Below, piece by piece: positions 1 through 5,159 of a DNA stretch of 5,642 bases. Made by a program: the position numbers and the translations under genes. Under the pieces are notes generated by a model. The model searched no databases. It was not told the DNA's origin and worked only from the letters and a program-made list of their open reading frames with translations. The DNA lies in NCBI GenBank assembly GCA_019746355.1, contig JAIESC010000220.1, positions 1-5,642 on the forward strand. The letters are read 5' to 3'. This DNA is from Xanthobacteraceae bacterium (GTDB lineage Bacteria; Pseudomonadota; Alphaproteobacteria; Rhizobiales; Xanthobacteraceae). Each line of letters opens with the position of its first letter. Position 1 is the stretch's first letter.

Positions 1-3
1 TTC

Positions 4-31
4 GCAGGCATAGCGTGCCTGCCGTCAGGCA
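4..31. repeat. Short alternating inverted repeats (alternative hairpins)
   Basis: Three copies of one 6-bp word alternate in orientation: CAGGCA at 5-10, TGCCTG at 16-21 and CAGGCA at 26-31. The middle copy can pair with the left one (7-bp arms 4-10/16-22, 5-nt loop) or with the right one (6-bp arms 16-21/26-31, 4-nt loop), so the two hairpins exclude each other. No T-run follows, so this is not a clear terminator. It sits at the window edge upstream of a pseudogene, and its role is unknown. Confidence 0.35.
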
Positions 32-153
32 GAAATTCCACTTAGCGCCCTGTGCAAAATTCCGGGACCGGCTCTGAGCTTATCACGGCCCGTTTAGGTC
101 GGTCAGCGGCTGCATGCTTTTTGAAATCCACTATTACGATGAGCAGGCTCGTT

Positions 154-158
154 AAGGA
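154..158 (+). promoter_or_regulatory. Ribosome binding site of the substrate-binding protein remnant
   Basis: AAGGA lies 6 nt before the ATG at 165 and supports that start. A short frame, ATG 114 to TAA 153-155 (13 codons), ends with its stop overlapping this site. This could be the tail of a decayed upstream gene or chance. I could not recognise the 13-residue product. Confidence 0.55.
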
Positions 159-164
159 CGTCCA

Positions 165-463
165 ATGACACTGAAAATCGCTCTGCCCGATCTGATTTCC
201 AACTCTTACGTTCCTGCCGACGCCGCTGTCGAGCTCGGCTTCTTTAAGAATGAGGGCATCGACGCTGAAGTTGAGATGATCGTCCCCGTCGACGAAGCCT
301 ACGAAGCAACGTCGACATCATCAAGCGTGATCTTCCTTGCTATGACGCGAACATCGATCCCGAATTCGTAGACGGAATGAATGCGTTTTCACGCGACGCC
401 GGAATATTAAGTGGCAATCCGTCATATGAAGACGTCGTAGCCGTGCAGTGTTCCAGATACTGG
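165..463 (+). pseudogene. ABC transporter substrate-binding protein (NMT1/THI5/SsuA-like), internally deleted remnant
   Basis: The first ~47 residues from ATG 165 match the N-terminus of cytoplasm-addressed NMT1/SsuA-type binding proteins: MTLKIALPDLISNSY, then a helix ending ELGFFKNEGID and a PVDEAYEA segment. No signal peptide is visible. After about position 305 this frame becomes meaningless and stops at 369-371. A different plus frame, readable from about 308, carries the family's C-terminal end: VDIIKRDLPCYD, then DGMNAFSRDAGIL and SYEDVVAVQ. An intact family member is about 310-340 residues, so roughly 230-250 central residues are missing and the two ends are out of frame. The ligand cannot be inferred because the binding domain is gone. 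Family assignment is from remembered homologues. The 7-bp word CGTCGAC occurs at 287-293 and 310-316 near the join and may have helped the deletion. The C-terminal frame runs on into an amidase fragment. Confidence 0.72.
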
Positions 464-505
464 AAATCGAACCAGCGCCTTACAGAATCGTCATCGGCAG
501 TGGCG

Positions 506-691
506 CTGGATGGCTGTGCGATTAGTTTGCCTTGCTCCGAAATAGGTTCTGCACCGGTTGGTCTGATGCTTGCTGCGCCTGGCGGTTGCGATGAGAGGTT
601 GCTTGCTATCGCGGCTGGCTTGCAGGATTTTTTAGAAAATACCGGACCAAAAACGCAAGCCTCGTTGAGGCGCTTCAGGGACAGTGGCTGA
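506..691 (+). pseudogene. Amidase-signature family C-terminal fragment
   Basis: In the same frame that carries the C-terminal end of the substrate-binding protein, residues from about 506 read LDGCAISLPC, APVGLMLAAPGG, then DERLLAIAAGLQDFL. This is the usual C-terminal block of amidase-signature enzymes (the LP-C...PVGL...G..D..LL.IA..LE pattern). The family has about 450-500 residues, with the Ser-cis-Ser-Lys catalytic core far upstream. Only about 43 family residues remain, plus a divergent tail to TGA 689-691. The stretch 464-505 matches neither parent and is probably the junction. The frame could express a ~104-residue chimera from ATG 377, but no function is expected. A binding protein next to an amidase suggests an ancestral uptake-and-hydrolysis operon for an amide-type compound; this is inference. 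Confidence 0.65.
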
Positions 692-890
692 CTAAACGTT
701 CGGAGACGTCCGTTGATTTCGGCGGCACCGAAAGTCAGAAAGGCAAAGGGCGTTTCTTCTCGACTGTACATTCATCACCCGCATTCCGCCGCCAACAGTG
801 GCGGCATGCGTGAGTTTTAATGGCTGGCAATGCTCGGTAATTGGCGACGGAGCATGGCTCACAAAAAAACCGCAGCAAAGTGTCGCGGCG
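692..890. other. Non-coding stretch between decayed genes
   Basis: I see no recognisable gene on either strand between the amidase fragment and the integrase remnant. A minus-strand frame starting at 771 overlaps the amidase fragment and has no recognisable family. The lower part may contain drifted sequence of the lost integrase C-terminus: minus-strand text just past 891 faintly resembles a TGHKDW-type motif, but I could not read the His/Trp or Tyr box. A strong hairpin lies at 781-809. Confidence 0.5.
781..809. terminator. Strong hairpin, possible terminator
   Basis: GCCGCCA at 788-794 and TGGCGGC at 799-805 form a perfect 7-bp stem with a 4-nt ACAG loop. It extends past a 3-nt bulge by GCAT 781-784 pairing with ATGC 806-809. 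On the plus strand TTTT follows at 814-817, slightly far for a standard Rho-independent terminator. It lies between the 3' ends of the plus-strand amidase remnant and the minus-strand integrase remnant, a sensible place for a shared terminator. Confidence 0.4.
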
Positions 891-1662
891 TTACCCGCGC
901 CGCCGCAAACCCCCGTTGTCCCGTTGCAGGAGGCCGAATATCAGGCCCGCCTCGAAAAGACGGCTGGTACCGTCGTGGCGAAGATCGTGAAAATGAAGCT
1001 CGTCGATCTCGAGGTCGGCGCATTGGCGCCGGACGATTTCATCTTGTTGCATGGCCGTCGCGACTGCGAAGCGAACCATGCGCCCCACCGGAATTTTCTG
1101 ACGTTCGTTCGTTTCGAAGCCGGCAATAATCTGGTCGAGTTCTTCCTGGGTAGGGCGCCGGTCGCGTTCATTGCCTTTGCCGACAAGGGCGAGCCGCCCG
1201 AGGGCAATTCGCGCGCGGCTCAATTGGAGCCAAGAGGCCGTGAACGGCAGCAGCGTGTGAGTAAATTGCCTTGATGTAGCCCGGGTCCATTGCGACGGTG
1301 ACGGGGCCGGCGCCCTCGGCTGCGCGCTCTTTGCCAAACTTGATTGGACGCTCACGATCGAGTTCTCCGATAAGCAAGTGTCCGCTGCGTTCGTCAAGAA
1401 CCTTTAAACTGGCATCTTTCGACCGGCCAATCTTCTTGCCGACTTCCTGCAGATCTGCCCGATGAAGCGCAATTAGATCACCCACGAGCTTGGTATCGCG
1501 CGACCGCGTCGTTGCAGGTTCCTGGCGGTCAATACGCCGCTCGATATCGAGAGCCCATTCTGCCGCATCTGTCCGGCGTCGGAAGGTTTCATTGACAGCC
1601 TTCCCCTTTCGCCGAATCTGGGCGCGCCACGAACCCGACTTTAATCTGCTAAAGGTAGCCAC
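891..1662 (-). pseudogene. Tyrosine recombinase (phage-type integrase), inactivated
   Basis: The N-terminal part reads from a GTG at 1662-1660 (VATFSRLKSGSWRAQIRRKG, then FRRRTDAAEWALDIERRID and a GRSKDASLKVL core-binding region). That frame continues to about 1210-1220 and would stop at 1168. The catalytic part resumes in another minus frame: ARIALGRLALVGKGNERDRR, then FAVATAMQQDEI. The frameshift falls in the run GCGCGC at 1211-1216. The first catalytic Arg, normally in an AMRxxEI-type motif, is Gln (codon 1047-1049). The text then jumps at about 1031 to RRQCADLEIDELHFHDLRH, so about 60-80 residues with the beta-hairpin and catalytic Lys region are deleted. The HxxR box survives (975-989). 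The His/Trp box and Tyr nucleophile are missing before the TAA at 891-893. Intact relatives have about 330-370 residues. It is divergent from dusA and adjacent to it, as in dusA-targeting integrases. Confidence 0.85.
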
Positions 1663-1664
1663 AG

Positions 1665-1685
1665 CGTGTGCGCTCCGTGTGCACT
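1665..1685 (+). repeat. Two tandem copies of CGTGTGCRCT
   Basis: CGTGTGCGCT (1665-1674) and CGTGTGCACT (1676-1685) differ at one base and start 11 bp apart, about one helical turn, so a protein could bind both on one DNA face. A third, inverted copy lies at 1732-1741. Position next to the integrase start suggests arm-type recombinase sites or an operator. Confidence 0.6.
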
Positions 1686-1687
1686 GA

Positions 1688-1728
1688 GGCGTCGAAAACC
1701 CGGAAAAATCGTCGTATGGCGTCGAAAA
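1688..1728 (+). repeat. Two direct copies of GGCGTCGAAAA
   Basis: GGCGTCGAAAA occurs at 1688-1698 and again at 1718-1728, exactly 30 bp apart (about three helical turns). Both copies lie inside the inverted pair of CGTGTGCACT words, making a nested, roughly symmetric array. The regular spacing argues against chance; the binding protein is unknown. Confidence 0.6.
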
Positions 1729-1731
1729 ATG

Positions 1732-1741
1732 AGTGCACACG
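1732..1741 (-). repeat. Inverted third copy of CGTGTGCACT
   Basis: AGTGCACACG here is the exact reverse complement of the word at 1676-1685. The two arms enclose 46 bp that contain both GGCGTCGAAAA repeats. With a loop this long it is better read as a pair of oppositely oriented protein sites than as an RNA hairpin. Confidence 0.6.
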
Positions 1742-1773
1742 ACAGGACCTAACGATCTGATCGCGTTGAAAAA

Positions 1774-2781
1774 ATGCATATAAATCAATCGCATAGATTT
1801 GCCGTCGCACCGATGATGGAATGGACCGACCGGCACTGCCGGTTCTTCCATCGCCTTTTGACGCGGCACACGCTCCTTTACACCGAGATGGTGACGACCG
1901 GCGCGGTGCTGCACGGCGACCGGCAGAGGCTGCTCGGCTTCGATCCGGCCGAGCAGCCGGTCGCGCTGCAACTCGGCGGTTCCGATCCGGCGGCGCTCGC
2001 GCAATGCGCCCGCATCGGCGAGGATTTCGGCTATCGCGAGATCAACCTCAACGTCGGCTGCCCGTCGGACCGTGTGCAGGAGGGCCGCTTCGGCGCGTGC
2101 CTGATGGCGGAGCCCGCGCTGGTCGGCGATTGCGTTGCGGCGATGAAGGCTGCGGTCGCGATCCCGGTCACGGTGAAATGCCGCATCGGCATCGACGAGC
2201 AGGATCCGGAGGCGGTGCTGCCGGCGTTCGCGGCGATGGCCGAGACGTCCGGCGCGGATGCCTTGATCGTGCACGCGCGCAAGGCCTGGCTCAAAGGGTT
2301 GTCGCCGCGCGAGAACCGCGATATTCCGCCGCTCGACTACGGGCTCGTCTATCGGCTCAAGGCCGCGCATCCGAAGCTGCCGGTCATCATCAACGGCGGC
2401 ATTCCGTCGATCGAGGCCGCGCGCGCGCATCTCGAAAAGGTCGACGGGGTGATGATGGGGCGCGCCGCCTATCAGGAGCCGTGGCGGCTGCTGCAGGCCG
2501 ATCCGGTCCTGTTCGGCAAGGCCGCGCCGTTCGCCTCGGGCAAGGACGCGGCGCTGGCGCTGATCCCCTATATCGAGCGCGAGCTGTCGCGCGGCGCGCG
2601 GCTCAATTCCATCACCCGCCACGTGCTGGGGCTGTTCCACGGCGTGCCGGGCGCGCGCGCGTTCCGCCGCCACCTCGCGGTCGAAGCCGTGAAGCCCGGC
2701 GCATGCGCGCAGGTCTTGGCAGAGGCGCTCGGCCTGGTGGTGGACAGGCCCGCGGAACTGGCGCAAACCGCCGCGGCCTGA
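1774..2781 (+). CDS. dusA: tRNA-dihydrouridine(20/20a) synthase DusA
   Basis: This 335-residue protein is a full-length DusA, the flavin enzyme that uses NADPH to reduce uridine in the D-loop of tRNA (positions 20/20a in the family). It shows the first FMN-binding strand VAPMMEWTDRHCR (11-23), TEMVTTGAVLHGD (37-49), LQLGGSDP (65-72), NLNVGCPSDRVQEGRFGACL (91-110) with catalytic Cys96, VTVKCRIGID (132-141), the VHAR motif (166-169), INGGI (206-210) and GVMMGRAAYQ (225-234). The DusA-type C-terminal RHVLGLFHGVPGARAFRRHL follows (282-301). ATG 1774 is needed because the conserved VAPMM begins at residue 11. Its first nine codons are AT-rich and it has no clear Shine-Dalgarno sequence, unlike its neighbours. 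This suggests that an integrated element replaced its 5' end. The exporter gene follows after 30 bp and may be co-transcribed. Confidence 0.96.
   Translation: MHINQSHRFAVAPMMEWTDRHCRFFHRLLTRHTLLYTEMVTTGAVLHGDRQRLLGFDPAEQPVALQLGGSDPAALAQCARIGEDFGYREINLNVGCPSDRVQEGRFGACLMAEPALVGDCVAAMKAAVAIPVTVKCRIGIDEQDPEAVLPAFAAMAETSGADALIVHARKAWLKGLSPRENRDIPPLDYGLVYRLKAAHPKLPVIINGGIPSIEAARAHLEKVDGVMMGRAAYQEPWRLLQADPVLFGKAAPFASGKDAALALIPYIERELSRGARLNSITRHVLGLFHGVPGARAFRRHLAVEAVKPGACAQVLAEALGLVVDRPAELAQTAAA
1801..1833 (+). other. Predicted attachment core within the 5' end of dusA
   Basis: The segment encoding VAPMMEWTDRH is the most conserved part of the dusA 5' end. From what is known of dusA-associated integrases, the crossover occurs in this end of the gene. 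Composition supports this: 1761-1800 has 11 G/C in 40 bases, while 1801-1860 has 37 in 60. I found no second copy in the window, so the opposite end of the element lies to the left, outside it, or has been lost. The exact limits are a guess. Confidence 0.35.
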
Positions 2782-2801
2782 CGCCTCGCTCAGGTCTTTC
2801 C

Positions 2802-2805
2802 GGAG
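2802..2805 (+). promoter_or_regulatory. Ribosome binding site of the exporter gene
   Basis: GGAG sits 6 nt before ATG 2812 and fixes the start of the TauE/SafE gene. It lies in the 30-bp gap after the dusA stop, which is compatible with co-transcription of the two genes. Confidence 0.65.
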
Positions 2806-2811
2806 AACTCG

Positions 2812-3642
2812 ATGCTGCTCGGCGTGCCGCTCGGCGAGCTGGCTTTGCTGGTCCTGGCCGTGGTGGTCGGCGGCGTTGCCACCGGCATTCTCGCCGGCCT
2901 GTTCGGCATCGGCGGCGGCGCGATCATCGTCCCGGTGCTCTACGAGGTGTTTCGCATCCTCGGCGTGCCCGAGGAGGTGCGGATGCAGCTTTGCGTCGGC
3001 ACCTCGATGGCGATCATTCTTCCGACCACCATCCGCTCGTATCTGGCGCACCGGGCGAAGGGCTTCGTGCTGGCCGGCGTCATGCGGCAGTGGGCGTGGC
3101 CGGCCGTGCTCGGCATCGCGGCGGGCTCGGTGATCGCTTACTTCGCGCCGGCCGCGGTGTTCAAGGTGGTGTTCCTGGTGGTCGTGAGCATCATTGCGAT
3201 CAAGCTCCTGTTCGGCCGCGACAGCTGGCGGATCGCCGACGATTTCCCCGGCCGCGCGGCGATGTCCGGTTACGGTTTTCTGATCGGCATCACCTCGTCG
3301 CTGATGGGCGTGAGCGGCGGGTCGATCTCCAACATGATCCAGACGCTCTACGGCAAGCCGCTGCACAATGCGGTGGCGACGTCGGCCGGCCTCGGCGTGC
3401 CGATCACCATTGCCGGCACCATCGGGCTGATGCTCGCGGGCCTGCCGCAGATGGCGCTGCTGCCGCCGCTGTCGATCGGCTACGTCTCGCTGCTCGGCGT
3501 CGCCATCATGGCACCGGTGTCGAGCTTCACCGCGACCTACGGCGCGCGGCTCGCGCACCGGCTGTCGAAGCGGCAGTTGGAAGTCGGCTTCGGGCTGTTT
3601 CTGCTGCTGGTCGCGGCGCGCTTTGCCGCGAGCCTGATGTGA
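2812..3642 (+). CDS. TauE/SafE family sulfite/anion exporter (former DUF81)
   Basis: This 276-residue polytopic inner-membrane protein belongs to the TauE/SafE permease family, whose studied members export sulfite, sulfoacetate or other organic anions. The substrate here cannot be told. It has the family's internal duplication. The first half has GLFGIGGGAIIVPV (29-42) followed by VGTSMAIILPTTIRSYLAHR (62-81). The second half has SSLMGVSGGSI (162-172) followed by ATSAGLGVPITIAGTIGLML (189-208). About eight hydrophobic segments are visible, at roughly 8-30, 36-50, 62-76, 92-112, 114-134, 152-168, 194-232 (two) and 254-274. The length is normal for the family. It follows dusA by 30 bp on the same strand. 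No sulfur-metabolism gene is nearby, so context does not help to name the substrate. Its end faces hicB with only 12 bp between them. Confidence 0.9.
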   Translation: MLLGVPLGELALLVLAVVVGGVATGILAGLFGIGGGAIIVPVLYEVFRILGVPEEVRMQLCVGTSMAIILPTTIRSYLAHRAKGFVLAGVMRQWAWPAVLGIAAGSVIAYFAPAAVFKVVFLVVVSIIAIKLLFGRDSWRIADDFPGRAAMSGYGFLIGITSSLMGVSGGSISNMIQTLYGKPLHNAVATSAGLGVPITIAGTIGLMLAGLPQMALLPPLSIGYVSLLGVAIMAPVSSFTATYGARLAHRLSKRQLEVGFGLFLLLVAARFAASLM

Positions 3643-3654
3643 GCGCAGCGCCGT

Positions 3655-3885
3655 CTACTCGGCCGCGACGTGATGCCGGGACGGGGCTGGAATAGGGCGG
3701 CCCAGAACGCGTGCTTCGTCGAGCCAGGCCGAAATAGCATCTTTGATACTGGCCAGCGCTTCTTCCGCAGTCGCGCCATCGGACATGCAGCCCGGCAAGT
3801 CTAGGGCGACCGCAACAAAGCCGCCTCCATCTTCGGGGGCCAGAGGTTCGATCAGAACCGGATAGTCGAGGTTTGCGTCCGGCAT
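3655..3885 (-). CDS. hicB: HicB-family antitoxin, short form
   Basis: This 76-residue protein is a HicB-type antitoxin, which neutralises the HicA RNase by direct binding. The N-terminal HicB fold is clear: YPVLIEPLAPEDGGGFVAVA (8-27), the motif DLPGCMSDGATAEEAL (29-44), then IKDAISAWLDEARVLGRPIP (47-66). Typical two-domain HicB proteins have 110-140 residues and end in a ribbon-helix-helix or HTH domain that represses the operon. Here the protein stops after PAPSRHHVAAE, so no DNA-binding domain is present. Short HicB proteins with similar tails exist, so this is probably natural and not a truncation; only 12 bp remain before the exporter stop, leaving no room for a missing domain. ATG 3885 lies 2 nt after the hicA stop, implying translational coupling. 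Confidence 0.88.
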   Translation of the reverse strand: MPDANLDYPVLIEPLAPEDGGGFVAVALDLPGCMSDGATAEEALASIKDAISAWLDEARVLGRPIPAPSRHHVAAE

Positions 3886-3887
3886 CT

Positions 3888-4130
3888 CTATTTTCCCGTC
3901 ACGGCGTCGACAAAACGAACCAATTTGCGGATGTAGATCGGTTTGACTGGGCGACGGTTCGGTATCGTAAGAATATCACGTTGGCTCAGATGCGACACCT
4001 TGTAATGGGAGCCTCCACCGGTCGGAGCCGTGCAGCGGATATCGTGCTCGCGGCATAGAGCAGCAATATCCTCGATCCGCCAATCGCCGGCTGGATTTTG
4101 CCGCATTCGAGCAAGGCGATCGCTGGCCAT
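3888..4130 (-). CDS. hicA: HicA-family toxin (mRNA interferase)
   Basis: This protein of up to 80 residues is a HicA-type toxin, a small double-stranded-RNA-binding-fold RNase that cleaves mRNA. The diagnostic segment is GGGSHYKVSH (38-47) with the catalytic His42, followed by DILTIPNRRPVKPIYIRKLV (52-71). The N-terminal part, DWRIEDIAALCREHDIRC (16-33), is the usual first helix. Family members often begin MRQNP..DW, so the ATG at codon 9 (4106-4104) may be the true start, giving 72 residues. Neither start has a good Shine-Dalgarno sequence. The gene begins 15 bp after the aspartic protease stop and runs directly into hicB (2-nt gap), the standard toxin-first order. Close packing behind the protease suggests it may be read from the upstream genes as well as from its own promoter, which I could not identify. 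Confidence 0.88.
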   Translation of the reverse strand: MASDRLARMRQNPAGDWRIEDIAALCREHDIRCTAPTGGGSHYKVSHLSQRDILTIPNRRPVKPIYIRKLVRFVDAVTGK

Positions 4131-4145
4131 GGCATGAGCATACCA

Positions 4146-4850
4146 TCAGGGATTGCCGCGCATCACCAGCTTGTCGCCGCGCACCTCCCAGCTTTGCAGC
4201 CGGTTGAGGAACGTCATGCCGAGCAGGCTCACGCGCAGCTGCCCGGGCTGCGCCACCAGCGCCGGCACCGAGCGCTCGACGATTTCGCCGACCACGATGC
4301 GGTCGATCGTGACCGCCGCCGCGCGGGCGCGGCCGTTCGCGGTGTCGATCTGCACATCGTAGGACAAGAGCTCGAGCGGCAGGCCCACGGCCTTGGCCGC
4401 ATCCTGGGTCAGCACCACCGTGCTCGCGCCGGTGTCGAGCACCATGGCGACGCGCGTGCCGTTGACCTGTGCCGCCACCTGGAAATCGCCGCCGCGGCCG
4501 CGCACGATCTCCACCGAGCGCGCGCTGAGCTGCGCCGCGCGGCCGGGCACCAGTTCGGCCATCACCCGGTCGGCGACGCCGCGCAGCTCCGCCCGGTAGG
4601 TGTAGCCGACCGCCAGCACCAGGCCGACCACGACCCAGAACAGCACGGCTTCCAGCGCCTTGGAGACGCTCTCGCGGAACAGCACCAGGACGCCGCCGCC
4701 GATCAGCACCACCAGACCGACGTGATAGACCAGCGATCCGAGATCATCGGTCGAGAGACCGGCGATCTTGTCCTGGCCGTTCTGCGCAATCAGCAGCACG
4801 AACGCCAGCGCGAGGCCGATCAGCAGAATCCAGAGCAGGCGGCGGGACAC
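4146..4850 (-). CDS. Membrane-anchored clan AA aspartic protease (TIGR02281-type, retropepsin-like)
   Basis: The protein has 234 residues. Three hydrophobic segments (about 4-22, 42-58 and 66-84) precede a soluble domain of about 150 residues with a single retropepsin-like active-site motif, VAMVLDTGAS (134-143), Asp139 being catalytic. The partner half-motif VSLLGMTFLNRLQSWEV (207-223) is the usual C-terminal glycine-bearing strand of this domain. One DTG per chain means an active enzyme should work as a homodimer, as in retroviral proteases. Because the domain follows an odd number of membrane spans, it may face the periplasm. The substrate is unknown. The start is a GTG at 4850-4848, 11 bp after the DUF1289 gene stop; no strong Shine-Dalgarno sequence is visible (AAGG is about 11 nt upstream). 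It is probably in one operon with the DUF1289 gene. Confidence 0.88.
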   Translation of the reverse strand: MSRRLLWILLIGLALAFVLLIAQNGQDKIAGLSTDDLGSLVYHVGLVVLIGGGVLVLFRESVSKALEAVLFWVVVGLVLAVGYTYRAELRGVADRVMAELVPGRAAQLSARSVEIVRGRGGDFQVAAQVNGTRVAMVLDTGASTVVLTQDAAKAVGLPLELLSYDVQIDTANGRARAAAVTIDRIVVGEIVERSVPALVAQPGQLRVSLLGMTFLNRLQSWEVRGDKLVMRGNP

Positions 4851-4861
4851 GGCGGCCGGCC

Positions 4862-5101
4862 TTACAAGTGCGCCGCGACGCCGGCCCGCGCCTTGATGGC
4901 GGCGAGCCGGGCCGGCAGTTCGGCCATCACCCGGGCGCGCTCGCCGTCGTCATAGGCCGTCCAGCGCTCGATCTCGGCCAGCGTCCGCCCGCAGCCGCGG
5001 CAAAGCCCGCTCGGCGGATCGAGCACGCAGATTTTCTCGCACGGGGTTTCGATCAAGGCCTTCGACCTGAGCGGATTGAATCGGGAGCGCGGCTTCAACA
5101 T
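4862..5101 (-). CDS. DUF1289 domain-containing small cysteine-motif protein
   Basis: This small protein of up to 79 residues has the DUF1289 signature: IETPCEKICVLDPPSGLCRG (17-36) plus CGRT, giving cysteines 21, 25, 34 and 37 in a C-x3-C-x8-C-x2-C pattern that looks metal-binding. It continues LAEIERWTAYDDGERARVMA (41-60) and ELPARLAAI. The function is unknown. Family members usually begin just before the IETPC block, so the ATG at 5101 may add about 15 residues that are not really made. A TTG right before IETPC (codon 16) is an alternative, with AAGG too close upstream to decide. It ends 11 bp before the aspartic protease start, and the two are probably co-transcribed. Confidence 0.85.
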   Translation of the reverse strand: MLKPRSRFNPLRSKALIETPCEKICVLDPPSGLCRGCGRTLAEIERWTAYDDGERARVMAELPARLAAIKARAGVAAHL

Positions 5102-5159
5102 AAGCCGCGCGGCGCGGAACGCAATTCGCGGCTATTCGGCCTGCACTGAACCATCCGTT

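Larger units (their letters stand above)
1663..1773. other. Probable attachment-site arm / divergent control region between integrase and dusA
   Basis: This 111-bp gap separates the divergent starts of the dead integrase and dusA. It holds three copies of a 10-bp word and two copies of an 11-bp word in a regular arrangement (listed separately). Repeated short sites beside an integrase gene at the end of an element are typical of arm-type integrase or excisionase binding sites, and they could also serve as an operator for the integrase. The promoter of dusA must lie in or beyond this segment; I could not identify a convincing -35/-10 pair. The role is inferred from position and repeat pattern. 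Confidence 0.5.

Noticed and set aside
340..771. A 143-codon minus-strand frame over the binding protein and amidase remnants.
   Set aside because: No recognisable family. The opposite strand carries identifiable fragments of two families, so this is a shadow, with an unrecognised first 27 residues in non-coding sequence.
798..1274. Plus-strand open frames over the integrase remnant.
   Set aside because: They are antisense to readable integrase motifs (HDLRH and the core-binding region) and show no family of their own.
1676..1741. The inverted CGTGTGCACT pair as a stem-loop terminator.
   Set aside because: The arms are 46 bp apart with no T-run, and the array lies between two divergent gene starts, where a terminator is unlikely.
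1767..1785. TTGAAA and TATAAA near the dusA start as a promoter.
   Set aside because: The hexamers are too close together, and the -10-like one lies inside the coding sequence. Transcription from it would lose the conserved VAPMM start of DusA.
1168..3558. A 796-codon open minus-strand frame lying across dusA and the exporter gene.
   Set aside because: Most of it is the antisense of two clear plus-strand genes and has the Arg/His/Asp/Ala-rich low-complexity text typical of high-GC shadow frames. Only its last part, below 1662, is real: the N-terminal piece of the integrase remnant.
1821..3695. A 624-codon open plus-strand frame overlapping dusA and the exporter gene.
   Set aside because: It is an out-of-frame reading of two well-supported genes, Arg/Ala/Gly-rich with no family motif, caused by high GC.
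4098..4955. A 285-codon plus-strand frame opposite the aspartic protease.
   Set aside because: His/Gln/Ala/Arg-rich shadow of a gene with a clear DTGAS active site and membrane segments on the other strand.
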